10,951 nt of DNA from Thiobacillus sp. (GTDB taxonomy: Bacteria > Pseudomonadota > Gammaproteobacteria > Burkholderiales > Thiobacillaceae), in assembly GCA_018780025.1 (NCBI GenBank), contig JADMKH010000190.1, forward strand, positions 1 through 10,951, written 5' to 3'. The position numbers and the translations under genes are program-made. The notes beneath the pieces are model-generated. The model did not search any database and was not told where the DNA came from. It saw only the letters and a program-made list of their open reading frames with translations. Below are positions 1 through 6,657 of the stretch, piece after piece; the first letter of the stretch is position 1, and each line of letters opens with the position of its first letter.

Positions 1-1
1 G

Positions 2-310
2 GGGGATTACGCCTACCAGCAAAGCCAGAAATTCGGCCAGCAGATCAATGCGCGCCAGCATCGTCAAATGGATCGGATTCAGGCAGGCAGGCGTTCAGGA
101 AATTTGACCCGGTACGAATTCCGCGAGTTGATGCATGAACAACGCCGCATTCGTTCCATGGAACAGCACTTCCTTGCGGATGGCATCATCGACCCGCGTG
201 AGTTCCAGCGCCTTGACCGCGCACTGGATAGTGCCAGCCGCAGCATCCGCGCAGAAAGACATGACCAGCAGGCCCGCAATCATCATGGCTACAATTCGCG
301 CTGGAACTGA
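2..310 (+). CDS. Hypothetical protein, C-terminal part, with EF-hand-like repeat (5' end outside window)
   Basis: The reading frame is open from the first bases of the window to the TGA at 308–310, giving about 102 residues, so the true start lies upstream; an internal ATG at 68 is possible but the codons before it look coding. The protein is hydrophilic and rich in Arg, Gln and His. It shows a pattern known to me from small proteobacterial proteins of unknown function: a 'SGxLTRYEFRxL' helix-loop segment followed by 'ADGIIDPREFQRLDRAL' and 'ASRSI…ERHD'. The two segments look like degenerate EF-hand or calcium-binding-like repeats, though canonical Asp spacing is incomplete. Members of this type often carry a signal peptide, which would be off-window. 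Function is unknown. It is followed by a decayed envelope-protein gene, so a periplasmic or surface location is plausible but not shown. Confidence 0.7.
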   Translation, partial: GDYAYQQSQKFGQQINARQHRQMDRIQAGRRSGNLTRYEFRELMHEQRRIRSMEQHFLADGIIDPREFQRLDRALDSASRSIRAERHDQQARNHHGYNSRWN

Positions 311-385
311 GTCGGCGGGCGCGCCCGGCCACAAAAAAATCATGGCCAGGATCACGGCGGCAATCCTGACCGAAAAGCGCACCGG

Positions 386-657
386 AAATGCAAGAAAGAG
401 CCGCATTACGAAGGCAAGAGCGGCGCCGTTTGCATCAACGACTGCGGCATTGCATCCGGCCGCTGTAACCGCGATGAAATGGGTGCCGTTATTGGCGGCG
501 TGACCGGCGCCACGACGGCCGTGACGATCATTTCACCCCGCGCGGTGACGCGAGCGGCGGTTGCCGCAATGCCACCCTGATGATCGATGGCCGCAAGCCG
601 CACGACGTGCTGGCCTGCCCGTCCGGCCGTGGAGAGTGGACCTTCCGTCGCAGTTAA
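386..657 (+). pseudogene. Decayed glycine-zipper / 17-kDa-surface-antigen-like envelope protein
   Basis: Two overlapping reading frames together look like one cysteine-rich envelope protein. From 386 one frame reads 'KCKKEPHYEG', then a Cys-rich 'CINDCGIASGRCNR', then a glycine-zipper start 'MGAVIGGVTGA' (about 479–511). This resembles the 17-kDa surface antigen / Rickettsia-type glycine-zipper family. That frame soon loses similarity and stops at 578–580. The frame starting near 514 instead gives 'GCRNATLMIDGRK' and 'LACPSGRGEWTFRRS', which is like the Cys-containing C-terminal end of such proteins, and stops at 655–657. A frameshift or internal deletion near 511–517 would join them. No ATG, GTG or TTG and no signal peptide exist in frame between the previous gene's stop (310) and 386, and the glycine zipper is far shorter than usual. 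I infer a non-functional remnant; sequencing error could explain the frameshift but not the missing start. Confidence 0.6.
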
Positions 658-694
658 GCCTGCTACTCGCCGAGGCCAGCGCCGCCAAGCCTGC

Positions 695-700
695 TAAAAT
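695..700 (+). promoter_or_regulatory. Possible -10 element for hemE
   Basis: TAAAAT matches five of six bases of the sigma-70 -10 consensus and lies 37 bases before the hemE start codon. No convincing -35 hexamer is present at the expected distance, so the call is weak. Confidence 0.3.
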
Positions 701-737
701 GCCGGCTTTGCGTCCTGGCCTTTTTTACGGCTACACC

Positions 738-1811
738 ATGTCTGCTCTCAAAAACGATACCTTTCTGCGTGCGCTGCAGCGCCAACCCACCGACTACACG
801 CCGTTGTGGCTGATGCGCCAGGCCGGGCGCTATCTGCCGGAATACAACGCCACGCGTGCGCGCGCCGGCGATTTTTTAACCCTCTGTAAAACGCCGGACC
901 TGGCGACCGAAGTAACGCTGCAGCCGCTGGCGCGCTATCCGCTCGACGCCGCCATCCTGTTTTCCGACATTCTCACCGTGCCCGACGCAATGGGTCTGGG
1001 ACTGTATTTTTCGCAAGGCGAAGGCCCGCGCTTCGAACGCCCGCTGCGCGACGAATGGGAGATCCGCGACCTCTCCGCGCCCGATCCGACCGACAAACTC
1101 GGCTATGTGATGGATGCGGTCAAAAGCATCCGCCGCGCGCTCGACGGCTCGGTGCCGCTGATCGGTTTTTCCGGCAGCCCCTACACGCTGGCCTGCTACA
1201 TGGTCGAAGGCGCCGGCTCGACCGATTACCGCCACATCAAGACCATGCTGTACAGCCGTCCCGACCTGCTGCACCGCATTCTGGAAGTGAACACCCAGGC
1301 GGTAACCGACTACCTCAACGCGCAGATCGAGGCCGGCGCGCAGGCGGTGATGATTTTCGATTCCTGGGGCGGCAGTCTCACCCCGCATGCGTACAAGGAG
1401 TTTTCGCTCAACTACATGGAGCGCATCGTCGCCGGCCTGATCAAGGAACGCGACGGTCGCCGCGTCCCCAGCGTCGTTTTCACCAAGGGCGGCGGCAACT
1501 GGCGGGAAGCGATCGCGTCCATCGGCGCCGACGCAGTCGGGCTGGACTGGACCATCGACATCGGCGAAGCCCGCCGCCGCGTCGGCGACAAGGTCGCGCT
1601 GCAAGGCAACCTCGACCCCTGCGCCCTGCACGGCACGCCGGAGAGCATCCGCAGCGAGGCCGGCCGCATCATCGACGCCTACGGCAACCACCCCGGCCAC
1701 GTCTTCAACCTCGGTCACGGCATTTCGCAATTCACCAACCCGGACAACGTCAGCGTGCTGGTCGAGGCTGTTCACAGCCACAGCCGCGCCATACGCGCAG
1801 CGCAGCCCTGA
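738..1811 (+). CDS. hemE: Uroporphyrinogen decarboxylase
   Basis: HemE decarboxylates the four acetate side chains of uroporphyrinogen III to give coproporphyrinogen III, a cytosolic step of haem synthesis. The 357-residue product has the family's usual length. The first signature, PLWLMRQAGRYLPE (residues 22–35), includes the two arginines (27 and 31) that bind substrate carboxylates. The catalytic aspartate lies in 'FSDIL' (Asp77). The second signature GFSGSPYTLACYMVEG spans residues 143–158, and 'GNLDP' and 'GHGI' near the C-terminus are also typical. The frame is open upstream to 561, but that extension overlaps the decayed gene and has no family similarity, so the ATG at 738 (MSALKNDTFLRALQ) is chosen. 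It is monocistronic or joined to the Tim44-like gene 57 bases downstream. Haem, and siroheme made from the branch point one step earlier, would both matter to a sulfur oxidiser, but HemE itself serves the haem branch. Confidence 0.97.
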   Translation: MSALKNDTFLRALQRQPTDYTPLWLMRQAGRYLPEYNATRARAGDFLTLCKTPDLATEVTLQPLARYPLDAAILFSDILTVPDAMGLGLYFSQGEGPRFERPLRDEWEIRDLSAPDPTDKLGYVMDAVKSIRRALDGSVPLIGFSGSPYTLACYMVEGAGSTDYRHIKTMLYSRPDLLHRILEVNTQAVTDYLNAQIEAGAQAVMIFDSWGGSLTPHAYKEFSLNYMERIVAGLIKERDGRRVPSVVFTKGGGNWREAIASIGADAVGLDWTIDIGEARRRVGDKVALQGNLDPCALHGTPESIRSEAGRIIDAYGNHPGHVFNLGHGISQFTNPDNVSVLVEAVHSHSRAIRAAQP

Positions 1812-1868
1812 ACGAACTTTTTCACGCCGCGCCGTCTTACCTCAGCCATTAATTTATCGAGACACCCC

Positions 1869-2708
1869 ATGAAACGCATCTTCATCAGCCTGTTTGCCCT
1901 TTTCGTCAGCTTCGGTTTTGCCATGCCGGAGGCCGAAGCCAAGCGCCTGGGCGGCAGCAAATCCTTCGGCATGCAGCGCAGCGCACCCGCCAAGCAGGAT
2001 GCCGCGCCCACTCCGCAGCGCCAGCAAACCTCCACGACGCCCACGACCGCGAAGAAAAATGGCTGGATGGGTCCGATTGCCGGCCTCGCCGCGGGCCTCG
2101 GCCTGGCCGCGCTGTTTTCCCATCTCGGAATGGGCGAGGAAATGGCCAATTTCCTGATGCTGGCGCTGCTGGCGATGGCGGCTTTCATGTTGATCCGCTA
2201 CTTCATGCGTCGCAACGCCCCCGCCACCCCGGCCATGCAATACGCCGGCATGCCACGCAACGAAATGAATTCTGGCGCACCCGCCGCATTTGACGCCACC
2301 TCCGCCGGGATGGGTGGCAACGCCACAGCCAGCGCCTTCCCGCCCGGCTTCGACGCCGACGCCTTTGCGCGCGAAGCCAAGCTCAACTTCATCCGCCTGC
2401 AGGCCGCATTCGATGCCGGCAACCTGGACGACCTGCGCGCGTTCACCACGCCCGAAGTGTTTGCCGAAGTCCGCATGCAACTGGCCGAGCGCGCCGACGC
2501 CGCCCAGACCACCGACGTGATGAGCCTCAACGCCGAGGTACTGGAAGCCGTCGACGAAGACAGCCGCCATATCGTCAGCGTCCGCTTTACCGGTCTGGTT
2601 CGCGAAGCGGCGGATCAGTCCCCCGTGTCGCTCGACGAAATCTGGCATCTCAGCAAACCGTCCGATGGCCAGGGCGGCTGGGTCATTGCAGGCATTCAGC
2701 AGCAATAA
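1869..2708 (+). CDS. Tim44-like domain membrane protein
   Basis: The 279-residue product begins with a signal-peptide-like segment (residues 1–24, ending A-E-A before Lys25). A Pro/Thr/Gln-rich linker follows (about 38–62), then two hydrophobic stretches (about 66–88 and 92–113) and a basic 'RYFMRR' stop-transfer. The C-terminal half (about 160–276) resembles the Tim44-like / NTF2-fold domain, with 'LNFIRLQAAFDAGNLDDLRAF', 'FAEVRMQL' and a final 'W…IAGIQQ' strand. In mitochondria the Tim44 domain binds membranes and import machinery. Bacterial versions of this layout are common in proteobacteria and have no settled function. The start at 1869 is supported by the signal peptide, although only a weak GAG lies at a suitable distance as ribosome binding site. 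No clear terminator separates it from hemE upstream. Confidence 0.85.
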   Translation: MKRIFISLFALFVSFGFAMPEAEAKRLGGSKSFGMQRSAPAKQDAAPTPQRQQTSTTPTTAKKNGWMGPIAGLAAGLGLAALFSHLGMGEEMANFLMLALLAMAAFMLIRYFMRRNAPATPAMQYAGMPRNEMNSGAPAAFDATSAGMGGNATASAFPPGFDADAFAREAKLNFIRLQAAFDAGNLDDLRAFTTPEVFAEVRMQLAERADAAQTTDVMSLNAEVLEAVDEDSRHIVSVRFTGLVREAADQSPVSLDEIWHLSKPSDGQGGWVIAGIQQQ

Positions 2709-2782
2709 CATCATAAATAACAATGCATTACGGACAAAAAAACCACCCGGATGTCCGAAATGCTGATAATAGAAGTGTTGAC

Positions 2783-2791
2783 TTATGCACA
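2783..2791 (+). promoter_or_regulatory. DnaA box (exact consensus match)
   Basis: TTATGCACA matches the consensus TTATNCACA at every fixed position. It lies about 160 bases away from the second cluster of boxes next to priA. Function is inferred from the match and the clustering. Confidence 0.5.
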
Positions 2792-2827
2792 TTTGTCACG
2801 CAGGGGAACTTTTTTTGCCCCAAGCCC

Positions 2828-2854
2828 TTGACAGCCATGGGGTGTTTGTAAGTT
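2828..2854 (+). promoter_or_regulatory. Possible priA promoter
   Basis: TTGACA (2828–2833) is a perfect -35 hexamer. The best -10 candidate, TAAGTT at 2849–2854, matches only three of six bases with a short 15-base spacer, so this is tentative. It would give a leader of about 190 bases containing the DnaA boxes and hairpins. Confidence 0.25.
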
Positions 2855-2945
2855 GCTGATGAATAAAGGATTAGTGACTTGCCTGCTTTTTACTCTGTAA
2901 GGCCTGACCACCGAAATACGGGCCTTTGGGGGCAATCAACACAAT

Positions 2946-2966
2946 TCATTCACACAATTATCCACA
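2946..2966 (+). promoter_or_regulatory. Pair of adjacent DnaA boxes
   Basis: TCATTCACA (2946–2954, one mismatch to TTATNCACA) and TTATCCACA (2958–2966, exact, identical to the strong E. coli oriC boxes R1 and R4) lie in the same orientation three bases apart. Tight spacing in one orientation is typical of cooperative DnaA binding. Confidence 0.5.
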
Positions 2967-3020
2967 GCTTGCGTGGACAAGCCAGAATAAGGCTTGGCTA
3001 ACAGTGAGTTAGTGGATAAT
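2957..3020. repeat. Nested inverted repeats
   Basis: A 9-base perfect inverted repeat, ATTATCCAC (2957–2965) and GTGGATAAT (3012–3020), encloses or competes with three consecutive small hairpins: TCCAC/GTGGA (2961–2965, 2973–2977), CAAGCC/GGCTTG (2978–2983, 2991–2996; loop AGAATAA) and CTAAC/GTTAG (2998–3002, 3008–3012; loop AGTGA). The outer arms are themselves DnaA-box cores. No T-run follows, so it is not a terminator. It ends about 30 bases before the priA start codon. Confidence 0.6.
3011..3019 (-). promoter_or_regulatory. DnaA box, reverse orientation (one mismatch)
   Basis: AGTGGATAA reads TTATCCACT on the minus strand, differing from the consensus only at the last base. It faces the exact box at 2958–2966. 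Confidence 0.4.
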
Positions 3021-3051
3021 CCCAGACATTCAATCAGGTTTCGCCGCTAAC

Positions 3052-5211
3052 ATGCCGTCCATCCTTCAGGTCGCGCTCGACACACCGCTTGATCGGCTGT
3101 TCGACTATCGCCTGCCGGAGGGACTGGGCGCGGTGTTGCCGGGCAGTCTGGTCGAGGTGCCATTTGGTCGCACCCATCAGGTCGGGGTAGCGCTGGGCCA
3201 GTCAGCTGACAGTGCCATTGATACGGCCAAGCTGCGCGATGTGATCCGCGTGCTGGATGACCGCCCCGCCATGTTGCCCGACACCCTGCGTCTGGCGCAG
3301 TTTTGCGCCGACTATTACCACTATCCGCTGGGAGCAATTCTGCTGGCCACGCTGCCGCCGCGGCTGCGCAACGCCACGCCGTTTGTCGCAGACACGCCTT
3401 GGCTGATGCTGACCGAGGCTGGCCAGATGGCAGCACCGCCTGCCCGCGCCAAGGCGCAACACGCGCTGCTCGATTCCTTGCGGCTGGCGCCATGGGCACG
3501 CGAAAGTGTGCGCGAACAGAAACAGGGCCGCCACGCCGCCGCGTTGGTAGCGGCGGGCTGGGCGGCATGGACACGAACGCCGCCGCCGGCAGCCCGCACG
3601 CCACAGACCGCCACGGCCCACCCGACCACCCCTGAACAGCAAACTGCGCTCGATCGCCTGCTGCCCGCGCTGACCCGGTTCGGCGTCCATCTGATCCACG
3701 GCGTCACCGGCAGCGGCAAGACCGAGCTATATCTGCGCCTGATCGACGCGGTGCTGGCGCGCGGCCGGCAGACCTTGATGCTAATACCTGAAATCGCCCT
3801 CACCCCGCAACTGGAACAGCATTTCCGCAACCGCTTTCCGGGCCGCCGCATTGCCACCCTGCACAGCGGCCTGGCCGAGGGCGCGCGCACGAAAAACTGG
3901 CTCGCCGCGCCCGACTGCGACGTGCTGCTCGGCACCCGGCTGTCGGTATTCGCGCCTCTGCCGCGACTGGGCCTGATCGTGGTGGACGAGGAGCACGACG
4001 CCTCGTTCAAGCAGCAGGACAGCCTGCGCTATTCCGCGCGCGACGTCGCTGTGGCGCGCGGCAAACAGCACAAGGTACCGGTGGTGCTCGGCTCGGCCAC
4101 GCCCTCGCTGGAAAGCTATGCCCACGCGCTGGCCGGCCGCTACCAGTTGATCGAATTGAAACTGCGCGCGGTCAGCGCGGCACGCCTGCCCGACATCGAA
4201 CTGGTCGACCTCAAGCACATCCCGGTCGACAACGGCCTCACCCGCCCCGCCTTGCAGGCGCTGACCGACACGCTGGCGCGCGGCGAGCAGAGCCTGGTTT
4301 TTCTCAACCGCCGCGGCTATGCCCCGGCGCTGTATTGCCCCAGTTGCGCCTGGGTATCGCCCTGCCCGAGCTGTTCGGCGCGGCTGGTGTTCCATCGCCA
4401 TGCCCGCCGCCTGAAATGCCACCACTGCGGCCTCGAAACCCGCATCCCGACCGAATGCCCGACTTGCGGCAATCCTGATCTCAAACCCCTCGGCCAGGGC
4501 ACCCAACGGCTGGAAGAAACGCTCACCGCCCTGCTGCCCGCCGCACGCATCCGCCGCATCGACCGCGACACCATGCGCCCGCGCGCATGGGCCGAACTCG
4601 GCGAAGCCGTGCATGGCGGCGCGGTCGACATCCTGGTCGGCACCCAGATGCTGGCCAAGGGCCACGATTTTCCCAACATGACGCTGGCGCTGATCCTCGA
4701 CACCGACGGCGCGCTCTACAGTCCCGATTTTCGCGCCACCGAACGCCTGTTCGCCCAGCTGATGCAGGTCTCCGGCCGCGCCGGCCGCGCCGACAAACCC
4801 GGCCGCGTGGTGATCCAGACCGCCTTCCCCGACCATCCCCTGTTCCGCTATCTACAGCGCCACGACTACGCCGGTTATGCGCGCGAACTGCTGGCCGAAC
4901 GCAAGCAACTCGACCTGCCGCCCCTCACCCGGCAAGTGCTGCTGCGCGCCGAAGCCAAAACCATGGACGCCGCGCTGGCCTTTTTGCACCGCGCCGCCGC
5001 GCTGGCGCCCGCCAGTTCCGAGGTCAGCGTCTTCAGCGCCACCCCCGCACCGATGGCACGCGTCGCCAATCTGGAACGTGCGCAGCTCTTGATCCAGTCG
5101 GCCTCACGGCAAGCCTTGCAGGCCTGCGTACGCGACTGGCGACCGCTGCTCGATACGATCAAGCCGCGCGTAGCACGCTGGTCGCTCGATGTGGATCCGC
5201 TGGTGTTTTAA
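3052..5211 (+). CDS. priA: Primosomal replication restart helicase PriA
   Basis: PriA recognises stalled or repaired forks, unwinds the lagging strand 3'–5' and starts loading of DnaB so that replication can resume away from oriC. The 719-residue product is close to the E. coli length (732). The N-terminal 3'-DNA-binding domain is recognisable ('LDRLFDYRLPEGL', 'VEVPFGRTHQVGV'). The Walker A motif GVTGSGKT is at residues 217–224 (Lys223) and the Walker B DEEH at 312–315, followed by 'LGSATPSLES'. Four CxxC pairs between residues 429 and 472 bind two zinc ions. Helicase motifs V and VI are 'GTQMLAKGHDFPN' and 'QVSGRAGRA'. The ATG at 3052 fits the family N-terminus, but the ribosome binding site is weak (AGG about 13 bases upstream). 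The long upstream gap with DnaA boxes suggests its own promoter, possibly linked to replication status (inference). Confidence 0.97.
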   Translation: MPSILQVALDTPLDRLFDYRLPEGLGAVLPGSLVEVPFGRTHQVGVALGQSADSAIDTAKLRDVIRVLDDRPAMLPDTLRLAQFCADYYHYPLGAILLATLPPRLRNATPFVADTPWLMLTEAGQMAAPPARAKAQHALLDSLRLAPWARESVREQKQGRHAAALVAAGWAAWTRTPPPAARTPQTATAHPTTPEQQTALDRLLPALTRFGVHLIHGVTGSGKTELYLRLIDAVLARGRQTLMLIPEIALTPQLEQHFRNRFPGRRIATLHSGLAEGARTKNWLAAPDCDVLLGTRLSVFAPLPRLGLIVVDEEHDASFKQQDSLRYSARDVAVARGKQHKVPVVLGSATPSLESYAHALAGRYQLIELKLRAVSAARLPDIELVDLKHIPVDNGLTRPALQALTDTLARGEQSLVFLNRRGYAPALYCPSCAWVSPCPSCSARLVFHRHARRLKCHHCGLETRIPTECPTCGNPDLKPLGQGTQRLEETLTALLPAARIRRIDRDTMRPRAWAELGEAVHGGAVDILVGTQMLAKGHDFPNMTLALILDTDGALYSPDFRATERLFAQLMQVSGRAGRADKPGRVVIQTAFPDHPLFRYLQRHDYAGYARELLAERKQLDLPPLTRQVLLRAEAKTMDAALAFLHRAAALAPASSEVSVFSATPAPMARVANLERAQLLIQSASRQALQACVRDWRPLLDTIKPRVARWSLDVDPLVF

Positions 5212-5234
5212 AACTCGAATAGTTGTCGATGCCA

Positions 5235-5252
5235 GCTCGGGCAATCCCGAGC
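5235..5252 (+). terminator. Perfect hairpin between priA and dsrA
   Basis: GCTCGGG and CCCGAGC form a 7-base perfect stem with a four-base CAAT loop, 24 bases after the priA stop codon. It is followed by CAAAATACT rather than a T-run, so it is not a standard intrinsic terminator. It may end or stabilise the priA transcript, or lie in the 5' region of dsrA. Confidence 0.4.
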
Positions 5253-5308
5253 AAAATACTCAAGAATTGTCTACACTGATGTTTATCTTCTATTTCCTGG
5301 AGATAGCC

Positions 5309-6616
5309 ATGTCTACACGTACTCCCCACCCCACCCCCATGCTCGACGAGCTTGAAAGCGGCCCGTGGCCCAGTTTCGTCACCGGCCTCAAGCGTCTGGC
5401 GCAAGATAACAACATGATGGTTGACCTGATGGGTCAACTGGAAACCTCCTACGAAACCCGCAAGGGTTTCTGGAAAGGCGGCACCGTTGGCGTGTTCGGT
5501 TATGGCGGTGGCATCATTCCGCGCTTTACCGAACTCAAGGATGAAAACGGCAAGCCCTTGTTTCCCGAGGCGGCTGAATTCCATACCCTGCGCGTGCAGC
5601 CGCCCGCCGGGATGCACTACAGTTCCGACCTGCTGCGCAAACTCTGTGATGTCTGGGTCAACAGCGGCGGTTCCGGCCTGATCGCCTTCCACGGCCAGTC
5701 CGGCGACATCATGTTTCAGGGCATCCGTACCGAGAATGTGCAAACAGCCTTCGACGGCCTGAATGCGATGGGTTTCGACCTCGGTGGCGCCGGTCCCGCG
5801 CTGCGCACCTCGATGTCCTGCGTCGGCGCTGCGCGCTGTGAAATGTCCTGCTACGACGAAGCCCGCGCGCTGCGCACCGTCATCAACAACAACCTCGACG
5901 ACATGCACCGTCCGTCGTTGCCGTACAAATTCAAGTTCAAGTTTTCCGGCTGCCCGAACGACTGCGTCAACGCGATTCAGCGTTCCGACATGGCGACCAT
6001 CGGCACCTGGCGCGACAACATCCGCGTCAACGAAGCGCAGGTTCAGGATTACTACAAGGCACACGGCATGTCCGATCTGGTCAATGACGTGATCAGCAAG
6101 TGCCCGACCCAGGCGATCACGCTGGTGGCGTCAGATAACGTGGCGGCCAATCCGCATCAGTCGGTTGCCCATCTGGGCGACGGCAACACCCTGTGCATCG
6201 ACAACAAGAACTGCGTGCGCTGCATGCACTGCCTGAACGTCATCCCCGGTGGCCTGTTGCCCGGCAACGACAAGGGCGTGTCGATTCTGGTGGGCGGCAA
6301 AGGCGTGCTGAAAATTGGCGCGACCATGGGCAGCGTGATTATTCCGTTCATGAAACTGGAAACTAACGAAGACTTCGACAAGCTCAACGAACTGGCGGCC
6401 AACATTCTCGGCTTCTTCGCTGAAAACGCGCTGGAGCATGAGCGTACCGGTGAAATGATCGAGCGTATCGGCCTCGCCAACTTCCTCGAAGGCATGGATA
6501 TCCCGGTTGACCCCAACATGATCAGCGCGCCGCGCTCCAATCCTTACTTCCGTGGCGACGACTGGGACGAACAGGCCGCCAAGTGGGTTGAATACAAGCA
6601 GCAGAAAGCCGCTTGA
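5309..6616 (+). CDS. dsrA: Dissimilatory sulfite reductase alpha subunit, oxidative (reverse) type
   Basis: DsrA pairs with DsrB in a cytoplasmic alpha2beta2 siroheme enzyme. In sulfur oxidisers it runs in reverse, producing sulfite from sulfur delivered as DsrC persulfide/trisulfide. The 435-residue product begins 'TPMLDELESGPWPSF', a typical DsrA start. The siroheme-[4Fe-4S] motifs CVGAARC (Cys171, Cys177) and CPNDC (Cys215, Cys219) are intact. A ferredoxin domain follows with CPTQAI (Cys265) and 'NCVRCMHC' (Cys302, 305, 308). The end 'HERTGEMIERIGLANFLEG' is also typical, and resemblance to Allochromatium DsrA as I recall it is strong throughout. The ATG at 5309 is chosen because GGAG lies six bases upstream (5299–5302), although the frame is open to 5189 inside priA. 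Oddly, no dsrB or other dsr gene follows; the next gene is argS. Between Cys265 and Cys302 the ferredoxin domain seems about 16 residues longer than in DsrA proteins I remember. It is probably monocistronic. Confidence 0.93.
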   Translation: MSTRTPHPTPMLDELESGPWPSFVTGLKRLAQDNNMMVDLMGQLETSYETRKGFWKGGTVGVFGYGGGIIPRFTELKDENGKPLFPEAAEFHTLRVQPPAGMHYSSDLLRKLCDVWVNSGGSGLIAFHGQSGDIMFQGIRTENVQTAFDGLNAMGFDLGGAGPALRTSMSCVGAARCEMSCYDEARALRTVINNNLDDMHRPSLPYKFKFKFSGCPNDCVNAIQRSDMATIGTWRDNIRVNEAQVQDYYKAHGMSDLVNDVISKCPTQAITLVASDNVAANPHQSVAHLGDGNTLCIDNKNCVRCMHCLNVIPGGLLPGNDKGVSILVGGKGVLKIGATMGSVIIPFMKLETNEDFDKLNELAANILGFFAENALEHERTGEMIERIGLANFLEGMDIPVDPNMISAPRSNPYFRGDDWDEQAAKWVEYKQQKAA

Positions 6617-6630
6617 ATGCCTGTGCTGGT

Positions 6631-6657
6631 GCTGGCAACCCAGCGGGGGTTGTCAGC
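6631..6657 (+). terminator. Long hairpin after dsrA
   Basis: GCTGGCAACCC (6631–6641) pairs with GGGTTGTCAGC (6647–6657) through 11 positions, one of them a G·U pair, with a five-base loop, starting 14 bases after the dsrA stop. No T-run follows. An alternative stem TTGTCA/TGACAA (6650–6655 and 6674–6679) would compete with it. It could terminate or protect the 3' end of the dsrA transcript; the rest of the gap up to the argS promoter shows no gene. Confidence 0.5.

Larger units (their letters stand above)
2709..3051. promoter_or_regulatory. AT-richer intergenic region before priA with DnaA boxes and inverted repeats
   Basis: No credible gene lies in this 343-base stretch on either strand. 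Its base composition is clearly more AT-rich than the flanking genes. It contains a 6-bp inverted repeat CGGACA/TGTCCG (2731–2736 and 2752–2757), AAGGCC/GGCCTT (2899–2904 and 2921–2926), a good -35-like TTGACA at 2828, several DnaA-box-like nonamers and a compact set of inverted repeats at 2957–3020. It must contain at least the priA promoter. Whether it does more, such as acting as an origin or DnaA-binding control site, is inference. Confidence 0.6.

Noticed and set aside
561..737. N-terminal extension of hemE (59 extra codons)
   Set aside because: The extension overlaps the decayed glycine-zipper gene in another frame and has no HemE similarity; the ATG at 738 gives the normal family N-terminus.
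2802..2821. GGGG…CCCC around a T-run (…GGGGAACTTTTTTTGCCCC…) as a terminator of the Tim44-like gene
   Set aside because: The T-run is in the loop rather than after the stem, and the stem is only four bases.
3781..4836. Long minus-strand open frame (351 codons) opposite priA, and similar ones opposite hemE, dsrA, argS and the Tim44-like gene
   Set aside because: All lie fully opposite well-recognised conserved genes, show no recognisable domains, and are expected from GC-rich codon use.
5272..5277. TACACT as a -10 element for dsrA
   Set aside because: It matches only four of six bases and no -35 element is found at a normal distance.
5189..5308. Extended start of dsrA inside the priA coding region
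   Set aside because: The extra 40 codons overlap priA and show no DsrA similarity; the ATG at 5309 has a good ribosome binding site and the family's typical start.
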